The notes under the pieces were generated by a model, which worked only from the letters and a program-made list of their open reading frames with translations, had not been told where the DNA came from and did not search any database. The translations under genes were made by a program, and so were the position numbers. A DNA stretch of 64,000 nt from Bacteroidia bacterium (lineage in GTDB: Bacteria; Bacteroidota; Bacteroidia; Flavobacteriales_E; Vicingaceae): the NCBI GenBank assembly GCA_030433355.1, contig JAUIMG010000005.1, positions 1-64,000 of the forward strand. The letters run 5' to 3'. How positions within the stretch are numbered: position 1 is the stretch's first letter; each line of letters opens with the position of its first letter. Below are positions 44,067-53,658 of this stretch, one piece after another.

Positions 44067-44852
44067 ATGAGTTATTTTAAAAGTAACCTCAAGCAACTTA
44101 GAAAAAGTAAAGGTTTTACCCAATCTGATTTTGCTAATAAAATTGGTATTAGCAGACCTATCATAGGATCTTATGAAGAAGGAAGAGCTGAGCCTAAGTT
44201 AGCAACACTTCAAAATATTTCTCATTTTTTTAAAGTTTCCATTGATGATTTGCTGGAAAAGGACTTAAGTCTTCAAGAGAATATCGAGAAAAAGATTTTT
44301 GAGAATACAGATGTAAGAGTTCTACCAATAATTGTAAACGACAAACAAGAAGAGCGAATAACCATGGTTCCTGTAAAAGCTTCAGCAGGATATTTAAATG
44401 GTTTTGCAGACCCTGAATTTATTGAACAATTACCGCAATTCAATTTGCCATTTTCAGAGTTATCACAGGGAACTCATCGCGCTTTTCAAATCCAGGGTGA
44501 AAGTATGAAACCTATTGCTTCTGGCAGTTATATACTTGCAGAATACCTAGAAAACTGGTCGTGGATTAAAAGTGGAGAATGCTATATCTTAATTACCAAA
44601 GAAGATGGCATAGTCTATAAAAGAGTTTTCAATCACTTAAATGAAGCTCAATCTTTAGAATTAAAATCTGATAATCCTGAATATGAAACTTACTTCATTG
44701 ATGGGAACCAATTATTAGAAGTTTGGAAAGCGAAAGCCTTCCTTTCTTTTGATTTACCTACTGAACAAAACACTTCCTCTAAAGTAGACGAATTGAGTCA
44801 GATGATGCTAGAATTGAAAAAAGAAGTAAATCAACTAAAATCTGAGAAGTAA
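44067..44852 (+). CDS. XRE-family repressor with S24 self-cleavage domain (LexA/CI-like)
   Basis: Two-domain repressor of 261 residues. The helix-turn-helix is at about 6-60 (LKQLRKSKGFTQSDFANKIGIS, RPIIGSYEEGRAEP). The S24 peptidase domain is at about 95-215, with the cleavage site Ala107-Gly108 in VPVKASAGYLNGF, nucleophile Ser146 in QIQGESMKP and base Lys185 in GIVYKRVF. All parts needed for RecA-stimulated self-cleavage are present. A C-terminal coiled coil (LSQMMLELKKEVNQLK) may aid dimerisation. It is divergent from the DUF1883 gene with three operator-like sites between. No phage genes adjoin it. Confidence 0.9.
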   Translation: MSYFKSNLKQLRKSKGFTQSDFANKIGISRPIIGSYEEGRAEPKLATLQNISHFFKVSIDDLLEKDLSLQENIEKKIFENTDVRVLPIIVNDKQEERITMVPVKASAGYLNGFADPEFIEQLPQFNLPFSELSQGTHRAFQIQGESMKPIASGSYILAEYLENWSWIKSGECYILITKEDGIVYKRVFNHLNEAQSLELKSDNPEYETYFIDGNQLLEVWKAKAFLSFDLPTEQNTSSKVDELSQMMLELKKEVNQLKSEK

Positions 44853-44858
44853 GCATTC

Positions 44859-45746
44859 TTATTTGTATTTCAATACGTATTTAGCATAAAAGAGAAGCCC
44901 TGTATAAGAGGTTTCTATAGAACCCTTAAAGTCCAAATTTAAGAATAGATCATCTTTTGCTTCTATGTTTAAACGAAATGAATTTAATCCAACACCAAAA
45001 GCAAAATGATCCAGAGGTCTGTATTCTAGTTTCAAATTCAAATCCGTTAAAGCCCCTTGAAAATCAGCAAATTGAATATAAAATAAATCTAAAGACTGGC
45101 TAAATGTCCATCTTGGCCCAATGTAAAAATCGGTAGTTACACCTAAGGCAGGCAGTGGAGCAACAAATTGGAAAAAATCGGATTCCTTTGCTTCCACGCC
45201 AATTGATTGATTTTCTTGAACTCCAATTGAAAATCCAATAGGCATAATAAACAAGCCGCTACCTAGACCCAATCGCATTCTTTCATCTTTAAAAAACCCC
45301 CAATTGTAAGACAACTTATAGATTTCAAGATTAAATCTTGTTTCTACTACTGTTTTAGCATCGAAAACTTGATCTCCTATTTCAACATCTCTACCTAAGG
45401 TTCTAGATGCCTTTCTCAACAAACCAATGTAACCTAACGATAAGTGTTTATTCCTCTTTTTCCCAAATGTATATGTAGCATCACCTCTCAAAACAAAAGC
45501 AGATGATTCAAGGCCTAGAGCATCTTCTAGCTCAAGACTTATTCCCAATCCTAATTGATCTATACCAACAATTACTGAACTTCCTAATCCAGTATAAAAT
45601 CCTCCAAAGCTTGCAGAAAATCGATCAGTTTGAAATAACAAACTATCCTTTTGTGAAAAGCCATTATAACTAAATATTAGTAATACAACTGATGATAAAA
45701 CTTTAAGAAAAGAATTCTTCCACTTATTATTAATTTTCAAAAGCAA
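44859..45746 (-). CDS. Probable outer membrane beta-barrel protein
   Basis: Not recognised as a named family. A hydrophobic signal (about residues 14-32, ending NGFSQ) is followed by about 265 residues of alternating polar/apolar strands with aromatic girdles, such as FSASFGGFYTGLGSSVIVG, RMRLGLGSGLFIMPIGFSIG and HFAFGVGLNSFRLNIEA. It ends in TGLLFYAKYVLKYK, whose C-terminal aromatic and basic residues suit a barrel. It is convergent with the repressor gene (six bases apart) and divergent from the LytTR gene. No substrate is suggested. Confidence 0.6.
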   Translation of the reverse strand: MLLKINNKWKNSFLKVLSSVVLLIFSYNGFSQKDSLLFQTDRFSASFGGFYTGLGSSVIVGIDQLGLGISLELEDALGLESSAFVLRGDATYTFGKKRNKHLSLGYIGLLRKASRTLGRDVEIGDQVFDAKTVVETRFNLEIYKLSYNWGFFKDERMRLGLGSGLFIMPIGFSIGVQENQSIGVEAKESDFFQFVAPLPALGVTTDFYIGPRWTFSQSLDLFYIQFADFQGALTDLNLKLEYRPLDHFAFGVGLNSFRLNIEAKDDLFLNLDFKGSIETSYTGLLFYAKYVLKYK

Positions 45747-45812
45747 ATAATTTTACAAGTCACTTAGCAAAACTGCAAAAAATTACTGAACAACGAAGCA
45801 TTAAAATCAAAA

Positions 45813-46673
45813 ATGAATTTTAGCATTTTAAGTCAAGCATATCCTTTTAACTCTAGCCTTAAAAGCAAATTATTAAATCCTTTAATTTTTGGTGCTTTTG
45901 TTGCGCTTTTTTTAATCCTATTCCAACCCTTTGGACTTTCTAACTATCAAGCAGATTCTAAAACTTGGGAACTTTTAGGTTATGGCCTTATTACCACTTT
46001 GTCTCTACAACTTAATTATTTGTTGTTTATAACATTTTTCCCAAAGTGGTACTCAAAAAAAACTTGGACAGTTGGTAAAAATATCCTCTTTACTATATAT
46101 GTTTTCTTTTTCATAGGATTATCTAACTTATTATACTCTAGTTATTTAGGATTTTTGCACTTGGATTATAATGGTTTTTTATTTTATCAAGGAGTTACTA
46201 TTACTATAGGAAGTATTCCTGTTACAATAAGCACCTTAACTAATTATAATAGAAAATTAAAAAATGCTCTTGCAGAAGCTGCGGTCCTTAATGTCTCTAT
46301 GAGCAGTAAAACTATTAACAGGCATCAAGAAATTGAAATACCTTCGAAAAATAAAAAAGAAAACCTTATTATCTCTTTAGATAATTTATTGGCAGTTTCA
46401 GCAATAGAAAACTATGTTGAAATTTATTACCTGGAAGGAGAACTACAGAAGAAAATGGTAAGAAATACACTTAAGAACATTAAAGAAGTTTTATCTAACT
46501 TTAACTATATACAGCAATGCCATAGAAGTTATTTGGTAAATCTTGAGAAGATAACAGAATTTAATGGCAATGCGCAAGGGTTGAGTTTAAACTTTGGAAA
46601 TGATGTTGAACTACAAATTCCGGTTTCTCGAAAATTTGTTCCGGAAATAAAAAAGGCCTTAAAAGAAGACTAA
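45813..46673 (+). CDS. Membrane-bound LytTR-family regulator
   Basis: One-component regulator with about four N-terminal membrane helices (residues 23-43, 55-75, 85-108 and 117-140; the first contains LILFQPFGLSNYQ, typical of the group) and a cytoplasmic LytTR DNA-binding domain (about 185-286). The latter shows LLAVSAIENYVEIYYLE, NFNYIQQCHRSYLVNLEKITEF and the final VPVSRKF-like IPVSRKFVPEIKKAL. It has no receiver domain. A terminator and then a barrel gene follow downstream in the same direction. Its signal is unknown. Confidence 0.87.
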   Translation: MNFSILSQAYPFNSSLKSKLLNPLIFGAFVALFLILFQPFGLSNYQADSKTWELLGYGLITTLSLQLNYLLFITFFPKWYSKKTWTVGKNILFTIYVFFFIGLSNLLYSSYLGFLHLDYNGFLFYQGVTITIGSIPVTISTLTNYNRKLKNALAEAAVLNVSMSSKTINRHQEIEIPSKNKKENLIISLDNLLAVSAIENYVEIYYLEGELQKKMVRNTLKNIKEVLSNFNYIQQCHRSYLVNLEKITEFNGNAQGLSLNFGNDVELQIPVSRKFVPEIKKALKED

Positions 46674-46694
46674 TTTTCCTTTGTTACTCGTCAC

Positions 46695-46722
46695 AAAAAC
46701 TCTTTTAAAAGGAGTTTTTCTT
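46695..46722 (+). terminator. Hairpin terminator after the LytTR gene
   Basis: AAAAACTC pairs with GAGTTTTT around an AT-rich loop (CTTTTAAAAG inside pairs further), running into TTTTTCTT. It lies 21 bases after the LytTR stop. Confidence 0.7.
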
Positions 46723-46810
46723 GCATTTTGTCAATATTTCTTGTCATTCATCAACTCTTTTTGTAGGCTTTATTTTTCAACGCTTTATTTGCTTTATCAA
46801 AATAAAAGCA

Positions 46811-48073
46811 ATGAAAAAGTCAATTCTATTAACTGTTTTTTCTCTTATCCTTATATCCTTATTTGCCCAAAAAAATAGATATGATTTCGCCTCCTCTTAC
46901 TTTGGTTTTGAAGGTGAATTTATCAAAGAGAAGAATTCATTTAAATATATCAATGATCAAGGGAATGAAGAATTAGCAAATTTACCTTCTACTTTCACTC
47001 CCAGGATTATTATTGGAGCTACGCATTTTTGGAATCATGCCGATTTCTATATTTCAATTCCCATTTTCAATTTTACTTTGGAAGGTGATAATTCTGCACA
47101 CATCACCAATGACGTATTAACAGGCCTTAGAGCATATCCATTTGCAATAGAGCAAAATAAAATAAGACCATTTGTTGGAATAGGTCTTAGTGGAAAGGAG
47201 TACCGACAAGAAGCTTCAAATGGTAAAAGTCAATGGTATACCAATTGGCAAGGGTATTATGAAGGGGGGCTAACTTATTCAACAAAGAAGAATAAGCTAC
47301 TCTCTATAGAATTAAAATACTTCCCAAGAAGCTCTTACAATGTTTTTTATGATAATGAAAATGCTTTAGAAACCAAGCTTTCTCCTCTCTCTCTGTCTTT
47401 TTCTTATAAAAAAGTGATGGACTTTACTAGAGTTTACAAAAGTGAATCATCTCAAAAATATCTTCAAGATTTAAAAGAATCCTACCAAAAAAGAAAGGCA
47501 TTTAATACCTATTCAATTGGCATTGGTTTAAGCGCCTTAATTCCTTTAAGCAAAACTGAATTAGCTAGCAGTAATGATTTTATCAATGATGAAATTGAAG
47601 GCAATCTTGGACTCGACATAGGGTTTGGATACTATCACCATAAACTAGATGCTGCTGCTAGAATTTCTTATCGACCCTTTACACAAGAAGAGATAAGCTA
47701 TGACTATTCTTATAAATCGCAAAAACACTCCTTAGCGCTAGAAGCTTTCAAATTTATTGGAGATTATCATGGTTTTGTTCCATTTATTGGACCTTATATT
47801 TCGGCAGACAATTATTCTATTCAAGAGAAAAGCAACAAGGAAACGATCATAGATTATCAAGCAACAAAAATTGGGTATGGTTTAATTTTCGGATGGGATA
47901 TTAGATTGTCAGATGTGGATTATTTCATTTTGAGAACCAATTTAAGATATACCCCAGATTTTTCCTATAAAATTGATGGATATAGCTTTACTCCAGCTCA
48001 AATCGAATTTAATTTTATTCAATTAGTTTTTTATCCAGAAAGAATAAAAGCCAATAAAAATTTATATAAATAA
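46811..48073 (+). CDS. Probable outer membrane beta-barrel protein
   Basis: Secreted 421-residue protein starting at the ATG at 46811 (MKKSILLTVFSLILISLFAQ, a clear signal peptide). An earlier in-frame ATG at 46721 would add 30 residues and overlap the terminator. The mature part shows strand-like repeats with aromatic ends (IIIGATHFWNHADFYISIPI, IRPFVGIGLSGKEY, LDIGFGYYHHKLDAAARISY, IGYGLIFGWDIRLSDVDYFI) and a C-terminal FIQLVFYPERI. Probably an outer membrane barrel, function unknown. TTGTCA occurs twice 13 bases apart (46728 and 46741) in its leader region. Confidence 0.65.
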   Translation: MKKSILLTVFSLILISLFAQKNRYDFASSYFGFEGEFIKEKNSFKYINDQGNEELANLPSTFTPRIIIGATHFWNHADFYISIPIFNFTLEGDNSAHITNDVLTGLRAYPFAIEQNKIRPFVGIGLSGKEYRQEASNGKSQWYTNWQGYYEGGLTYSTKKNKLLSIELKYFPRSSYNVFYDNENALETKLSPLSLSFSYKKVMDFTRVYKSESSQKYLQDLKESYQKRKAFNTYSIGIGLSALIPLSKTELASSNDFINDEIEGNLGLDIGFGYYHHKLDAAARISYRPFTQEEISYDYSYKSQKHSLALEAFKFIGDYHGFVPFIGPYISADNYSIQEKSNKETIIDYQATKIGYGLIFGWDIRLSDVDYFILRTNLRYTPDFSYKIDGYSFTPAQIEFNFIQLVFYPERIKANKNLYK

Positions 48074-48075
48074 GT

Positions 48076-48723
48076 ATGGAAACATTGATAAAATACACCT
48101 TAATTCTTCATGTCTTTTCAGGAGGGACTGCACTAATCTCTGGCTTAATAGCCATATTTACAAAAAAGGGTCAAAAAGCACATATAAACAGTGGTTTGGT
48201 ATACTTCTGGAGTATGCTGTCGGTAATTATTACCGGCTTAATGGTTGGTTTTTATAGAGAAAATTTGTTTCTACAAAGTATTGCCATATTTAGCTTCTAC
48301 ATGGCATTCACAGGAAAGCGATTCTTAAGAAATAAAAAAGAATTATCTCCACAAAAAATTGATTGGTTTGTTGGCATATTATCTGCAATGGTTGGTCTAC
48401 TTATGTTAAGCTTTGGACTGCATTATTTTTTTCTTGTAGGGTTCAAAAGTGTTGTTCCTATGCTATTGGTTTTTGGTTTCTTACTTTCTTGGATGACAAT
48501 AGAAGATTTAAGAAGGTTGTATTTGAAACAATTTATTAAAGGGGCATGGTTGCTAAAACACATTAGCAGAATGGGCGGGTCATTTATTGCAACCTCAACT
48601 GCCTTCCTTTTAGTAAATACCTCTGTTGAACCTGTTTGGGTAATGTGGTTATTACCAACTGCAATTGGCACTCCAATGATTGTTGTTGCTAGCAGAAAAT
48701 GGAGAAAGAAACTAAGATTATAA
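48076..48723 (+). CDS. DUF2306-like integral membrane protein
   Basis: Seven or so hydrophobic helices in 215 residues. The start ILHVFSGGTALISGLIAIFTKKGQKAHINSGLVYFW has the conserved His and the KGxxxHxxxG turn seen in DUF2306 proteins. No catalytic motif or known function. It starts two bases after the stop of the barrel gene, so the two are likely cotranscribed. Assignment to the family is by resemblance only. Confidence 0.65.
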   Translation: METLIKYTLILHVFSGGTALISGLIAIFTKKGQKAHINSGLVYFWSMLSVIITGLMVGFYRENLFLQSIAIFSFYMAFTGKRFLRNKKELSPQKIDWFVGILSAMVGLLMLSFGLHYFFLVGFKSVVPMLLVFGFLLSWMTIEDLRRLYLKQFIKGAWLLKHISRMGGSFIATSTAFLLVNTSVEPVWVMWLLPTAIGTPMIVVASRKWRKKLRL

Positions 48724-48772
48724 TTTGATGTAGTTTATAATCCCTAATTTTCTGTTCAATATTAATACAGTA

Positions 48773-49963
48773 TTGAAAGCGCTATTTTTAAGTTCATTAT
48801 TCCTTCTCTCCTTTTTAGTAAAATCTCAAGTATGGACTCAAATCAGTGACTTCCCTGCTTTAGCAAGAGATGATGGAACTAGTTTTACTATTGGGAATAA
48901 AAGTTATTGTGGGACAGGAATCGTCCCTTTTTATACCTTAAGGGATTTTTACCATTTCAATACAGACTCTAGTTCATGGTCTACCATTAGTTCCTTACCA
49001 CAAGGAGAGCAAAGACAATATGCCTGTGGTTTTGCATCAGATAGTTTTGGATATGTTTTTGGTGGTGTAAACGATAGTGAATTTCTAAATGACCTTTGGG
49101 CTTATGACCCTCGAAATAATAATTGGACAGAAATGAGCTCTTTACCATCGACCCCTCGTGCCGGCGCTTCTTCTTTTGTAATTGATAGCGTAGCCTATAT
49201 TATTGGAGGTAAAACAGATAGCTTGGCAGCCATTAATGAAGTTTGGGCATATCATATGAAAACTGATAGATGGGTTCGTAAAAATAATTTCTCTTTTGGA
49301 AGCAGATGGAGAGCTGCAGCTACAGCTAATGATTCATTAGCTTATCTAGCTTATGGCCTTGATAGTAGTTTAATATATCATGATGAAGTGTATCAATATA
49401 ATCCTAGAAATGATCGTTGGACTTTAATAAATACACACCCTAAAGGAGGCAGAAATTATGTAAAAATGCATTTAATTGGTGACCAATTGATAAGCATTGC
49501 AGGTATGGACTCCTCTTCAAAGTTTTTGAATGATTGCTGGTCCTATGATCTCACTTCTTCAACTTGGAAAGAACTTGATACTATTCCATCACAGGGAGTA
49601 AGAGGAGGGATGAGTTTTGTTAGTAATAATGCTATCTATTATTCGAGCGGCCTTGGCGAAAATAGGGTTAGAACTAAAGAAAGTTGGAGGCTGGAGAATG
49701 CAACTATTTTATTGGAAAATAAGAATGTAAATACCTTTAATGTATTTCCAAATCCTTTCCATGAAGAGATTACAATAGATATTTCAAACCTAGAAAGTAT
49801 AGCAACTTTCCATATTTTAGATATTCAAGGGAAAGTAGTTAAAAGCGGGAACCTTATTCAGGAAGAAAAAAAGCTTAATTTGTATGGATTAGATAAAGGC
49901 TTTTACTTTATTATAATCCAAGAGGAAGAGGAAACTTCCATTAAAAAATTAATTAAGCTATAA
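48773..49963 (+). CDS. Kelch-repeat secreted protein with T9SS sorting domain
   Basis: A beta-propeller of about five or six Kelch repeats, each with a GG pair and spaced Tyr/Trp (YVFGGVNDSEFLNDLWAYDPRNNNWTEMSSLP, shown here only as the YVFGG and W-T-E-M pieces). The N-terminal signal MKALFLSSLFLLSFLVKSQ starts at a TTG (48773); no ATG fits. The C-terminus (TFNVFPNPFHEEITID to IKKLIKL) is a T9SS type A sorting domain, so it is exported to the cell surface or medium. Ligand unknown. It is convergent with the LytTR response regulator, seven bases apart. Confidence 0.87.
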   Translation: MKALFLSSLFLLSFLVKSQVWTQISDFPALARDDGTSFTIGNKSYCGTGIVPFYTLRDFYHFNTDSSSWSTISSLPQGEQRQYACGFASDSFGYVFGGVNDSEFLNDLWAYDPRNNNWTEMSSLPSTPRAGASSFVIDSVAYIIGGKTDSLAAINEVWAYHMKTDRWVRKNNFSFGSRWRAAATANDSLAYLAYGLDSSLIYHDEVYQYNPRNDRWTLINTHPKGGRNYVKMHLIGDQLISIAGMDSSSKFLNDCWSYDLTSSTWKELDTIPSQGVRGGMSFVSNNAIYYSSGLGENRVRTKESWRLENATILLENKNVNTFNVFPNPFHEEITIDISNLESIATFHILDIQGKVVKSGNLIQEEKKLNLYGLDKGFYFIIIQEEEETSIKKLIKL

Positions 49964-49970
49964 TTATCTT

Positions 49971-50678
49971 TTACATTTGAAGAAGCTTCATTAATATCGG
50001 TTTTTTTGATGGCGAAACAGGAACGGTGTCTTCATTTTCCATAACGATGTAGGTGCTCTTCCCTTTGCCAATTTTTTTAATTCTGTTTGTATTTACAATA
50101 TGAGAATTGTGGCAACGAAAAAAGTTTTCATTAGAAATCTTACTCGTAAAAAATCCTATTCTTTTGCTGCTTAAATAATCTTTTGACTTGGTAATTACCT
50201 TTGAATAGCTTCCATCTCCTTCAATTCTGATGATATCTTTTATTTTAATTAATTGGTACTCGTCCCCTTCAAAAATACTTAAGTGTTCAATTGTGCTATT
50301 CGACTTAAAACTATTTCTAAGTTGAACATTAGCCTTTCTAACTGCGGTTATTAGCTCTTCTTTATCTACTGGTTTTAGTATGTAATAAGAGGCATTTGCT
50401 TTAAAAGCATCTACGGCATATTCTGAATAAGCAGTTGTAAATATTACTACAGTATCATTAGCAAGTTTAGCGGAATTTAAAAATTGAAATGCATCCATTT
50501 TAGGCATTTCTACATCTAAAAAAATAACATCAAAATGCTCTTCTTTTAATCTTTCTATCGCTTTGGTTGGTGAATTTAATACTTCTGTAGAAGTAATCTC
50601 AAAACAGTGTTTTTTTACTAATTCATCTAAAAGTTTTGCCGGTAATGGCTCATCATCAACTATTAATGCCTTCATCAT
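49971..50678 (-). CDS. LytTR-family response regulator
   Basis: Receiver plus LytTR DNA-binding protein of 235 residues. The receiver is about 1-120, with VDDEPLPAKLL acidic residues, phospho-Asp in VIFLDVEMPKMD (about residue 55), Thr in FTTAYSEYAVDAF and Lys in YILKPVDKEEL. The LytTR domain is about 140-235 (IIRIEGDGSYSKVITKSKDY, ENFFRCHNSHIVNTNRIKKI). It overlaps the 3' end of the sensor kinase gene by 23 bases and is surely its partner. LytTR regulators bind 9-base direct repeats about 21 bases apart, and such repeats lie upstream of this operon. Confidence 0.93.
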   Translation of the reverse strand: MMKALIVDDEPLPAKLLDELVKKHCFEITSTEVLNSPTKAIERLKEEHFDVIFLDVEMPKMDAFQFLNSAKLANDTVVIFTTAYSEYAVDAFKANASYYILKPVDKEELITAVRKANVQLRNSFKSNSTIEHLSIFEGDEYQLIKIKDIIRIEGDGSYSKVITKSKDYLSSKRIGFFTSKISNENFFRCHNSHIVNTNRIKKIGKGKSTYIVMENEDTVPVSPSKKPILMKLLQM

Positions 50679-53589
50679 TAATTTTTATTTTTAATTTCAC
50701 TTTAGTACCTATTGGTCTTCCATTTTTATCGTACAAGTCTTCTATCTCCAAATTATTTGATTGTCTGTTATTGTTTAGTTTTAAACGCTCTTTTATTATT
50801 CTTATTCCATGAGATTTTCTGGCTTTTTTAGCTTCAGAGGCATGTTCTCCTGAGCTTTTTCTCCCTATTCCATTATCTTCAATAATCACTTCTAAGTATT
50901 TATTATCGTAATTTATAAATAGTTTGATAGTTTTCTCTCCTTCTTTATCCTTTAGTCCATGATGTATTGCATTCTCAATAAATGGCTGAATCAAAAACGG
51001 GGGTAATAATAATTTGTAATGCTTAACTTCAGTTTCTATGGTAAATGAAAAAGAATTTTCCATTCGCATTTGCTCTAATTCAATATAGTTTTTTAAGAAA
51101 GCTATCTCTTCCTCCAATTGAATAAAACTATTATTGGAATAGTCTAATATGTTTCTCATTAGCTTAGAGAACATGCCTAAAAAATGAATTGCCTTTTCAT
51201 TTTTTTCTTTCATTACTAAGTATTGGGCAGAAGAAACAATGTTAAATACAAAGTGAGGATTCATTTGAGCTCTTAGCGCCCTCTGTTCGGCTTGTAAACG
51301 ATCAATAACTAAATCTTTCTCCCTTTTAATTCTTTTGATTCTGATACTAATTATCCAAGTAGTAATTGTAAGTAAAAAGAGGATGGTTAAGGAAATAAAC
51401 CACCAAGTTTTCCAAAATGGAGGAAGTACTGTAAACTCATATACTATAGAGTCTGACCAAAATTGATTTCCCTTTTTCGCCTGTAATTGAAAGCTATAGG
51501 AACCTGCAGGCAAGGTGGTATATTGAACATTTCTTTCATCGGTTTCAGTCCATTCAGAGTTTAATCCTAGAAGCCGATACCTATATTTTATTTCCCAATT
51601 CTGATAATTAATTACAGAATAATAAAATTGAAATAGGCCTTTATTATAATCTACCAGAAATTGCTTTTGTTCTATTGGATGTACCTTACCATCTATTAAA
51701 ATTTTATTTACAAAAAGATAGGGTGAATTATATGCGTTTTTTAAGATACTGTTTAGTGGCGTTTTTAACACTCCTTCTTTCCATGTACCCCAATAAATGG
51801 AAGAATCTCTATAAATAAAATTGCCACTAACAATTCTTGGTAACCTAGCATAAAGTGCTAGAGTGTCTTCTTTTAAAATAAAGCTGCCCTGTTTGGCAAT
51901 CACTAAAAGGGAATTCTCATCTATTTTAAATACAGCAGCTTTTTGAATAGTTTCTTCATTGTATGAGATATTTTCAATCTCTCCATAACCCAGCCTATAA
52001 AGACCTACTTTTCTTTGAGAGACATATATTCTATTATCTATTTTAGTTATACTGTACACTCTTTCCGAAAGCGAACTATATTTTTCCGATAAATTTTCAA
52101 TACTCCCTTTATGCTCTATGTAAAGTCCGTCTTCTGCACCAATTATCAAGGAGTCTCCAATGGTTTCTAAATCAAAAATTACATTAGGGTATACTTTTGA
52201 AACAAATTGAACCATGGAGTCTCTTACTAAAAAGTACTGCTCTTCCAAGGCAAATATCATTGCATTCAATTCTTGCGATCTTCCTAATATTTTAAATATC
52301 GAGCCTGGCTTATCTTCTAGTTTATTGGTTTTTAGTTTAGTCCAGGTATTTGTTTCAATGCTTCCAAAGTATAATGCCTCTCTGCATGCTAGCCAAAAGA
52401 CCTCTTCTTGCTTATCGAAATAGATATTATATACAATATGTTCCTTAGGTATATTTAATGAAATGCTGTCTGCAATATAATTAGTTTCATTTACCCTGTA
52501 AATGGTAGTTCCACCAACAGTAAAAACCAAACTATTGCCTACTTTCTCAATTCCATAAACACTATTTGCAGATGTAAACCCCTCATTAGTAGAATAATAA
52601 ATATACTTTGGATAAGAAATATGCGCCAATCCCTTTTCCGAGGAATAAACCCAAACACCTCCTTCTTTATCTACTGCCGAAGCAGTAGCTGTATACCCTT
52701 CGAATATGGAGTAAAGTGGTGTGTTTAAATTATGGATAGAATTATAATACTTCACTCCACGATTTGGAGTACTTATCCAAACACCACTATATTGATCAAA
52801 CAATATTTTAGAAATGGGTTGATTGTAATTAATCAGTTGCAAGTCCCCACTTTTGGTAAATCGTATTAGATTCCTTTTCCCATCTGATAAAATATAATAA
52901 TTACCAAATTGGCTTAATGAGAATGGCAAAAAATACTTCGACTTCTGAAGGCTTAAACTATCTATTAATTTAAGATTTTCATCAAATAGGTAAAGATTTC
53001 TTTTAGCCGCTGTAGTTGAGTCTACAGCAACTTGTGTATAGAAAGGAGATCCTTTTTCCCTAAGTATTACTATATCACCCTTATACTGTTTTCCTAGTTT
53101 AGCTAATGGATAAAGAACTTTTCCATTATCAATTATTATATATCCTACTCCTTTGTATGAAATGTGAAGTCTATTCTCTTGGTCAAAATAAACAGAATTA
53201 AACCCATTCTTTGCTTTAAAGCTTTTTAATAGATTATTGTATTTATAAGGTCGAAGAGTATCTTTTTCGATAAAGAATAAAGCTCCTAAATAATCAATCA
53301 CAAACTTTTGATTATCAACACCCTCAAAAAATCTTAAAAGAGATGCATGTGATACGGTGGATGTGTTGATGTTTTTAAATTGATTCCCGTCATAAATGCT
53401 AATTCCGTTAAAATTAATTATCCATACTAATCCTTTACTATCTACTTGAATATCACTTATAAAATTTGTAGTCTCGAATCCTGAATTTTCATCGAAAAAT
53501 CTGATTTTAGGAGAAGGGGTGTTGGAAGAATAGCTTAATCTTATAGCAAAAAGTAAAGTAATAAAAAGCACTAACTCCTTTAATTTCAT
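50656..53589 (-). CDS. Two-component propeller sensor histidine kinase (LytS/His_kinase type)
   Basis: Large sensor of about 977 residues when started at the ATG at 53589 (MKLKELVLFITLLFAIRLSYSS, a proper signal peptide); an upstream ATG at 53637 adds a basic, hydrophobic 16 residues. The periplasmic part has ligand-binding propeller repeats (about 25-640, e.g. DSKGLVWIINFNGISIYDG) and a Y_Y_Y domain (YRYRLLGLNSEWTETDERNVQYT). One membrane helix (TWWFISLTILFLLTITTWIISI) is followed by a His_kinase domain with the phospho-His in AQMNPHFVFN, and then a HATPase (LIQPFIENAIHHGLKDKEGE, DNGIGRKSS). The architecture recalls surface glycan sensors, but no glycan locus adjoins it. Confidence 0.92.
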   Translation of the reverse strand: MKLKELVLFITLLFAIRLSYSSNTPSPKIRFFDENSGFETTNFISDIQVDSKGLVWIINFNGISIYDGNQFKNINTSTVSHASLLRFFEGVDNQKFVIDYLGALFFIEKDTLRPYKYNNLLKSFKAKNGFNSVYFDQENRLHISYKGVGYIIIDNGKVLYPLAKLGKQYKGDIVILREKGSPFYTQVAVDSTTAAKRNLYLFDENLKLIDSLSLQKSKYFLPFSLSQFGNYYILSDGKRNLIRFTKSGDLQLINYNQPISKILFDQYSGVWISTPNRGVKYYNSIHNLNTPLYSIFEGYTATASAVDKEGGVWVYSSEKGLAHISYPKYIYYSTNEGFTSANSVYGIEKVGNSLVFTVGGTTIYRVNETNYIADSISLNIPKEHIVYNIYFDKQEEVFWLACREALYFGSIETNTWTKLKTNKLEDKPGSIFKILGRSQELNAMIFALEEQYFLVRDSMVQFVSKVYPNVIFDLETIGDSLIIGAEDGLYIEHKGSIENLSEKYSSLSERVYSITKIDNRIYVSQRKVGLYRLGYGEIENISYNEETIQKAAVFKIDENSLLVIAKQGSFILKEDTLALYARLPRIVSGNFIYRDSSIYWGTWKEGVLKTPLNSILKNAYNSPYLFVNKILIDGKVHPIEQKQFLVDYNKGLFQFYYSVINYQNWEIKYRYRLLGLNSEWTETDERNVQYTTLPAGSYSFQLQAKKGNQFWSDSIVYEFTVLPPFWKTWWFISLTILFLLTITTWIISIRIKRIKREKDLVIDRLQAEQRALRAQMNPHFVFNIVSSAQYLVMKEKNEKAIHFLGMFSKLMRNILDYSNNSFIQLEEEIAFLKNYIELEQMRMENSFSFTIETEVKHYKLLLPPFLIQPFIENAIHHGLKDKEGEKTIKLFINYDNKYLEVIIEDNGIGRKSSGEHASEAKKARKSHGIRIIKERLKLNNNRQSNNLEIEDLYDKNGRPIGTKVKLKIKINDEGINS

Positions 53590-53658
53590 AAAGCCTAAAA
53601 TAAACAAAACGATGACTTTAATTTTTATTTTAGCCATCTAGAAAAGCCAATAAAGAGC

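Noticed and set aside
44067-44852. Possible prophage marked by a CI-like repressor
   Set aside because: No integrase, structural, lysis or replication gene of phage type lies nearby, and the neighbours are chromosomal genes.
46681-46878. Short open frame overlapping the LytTR terminator and the start of the barrel gene
   Set aside because: It reads through a hairpin terminator and out of frame with a clear signal peptide at 46811; composition is that of a shadow frame.
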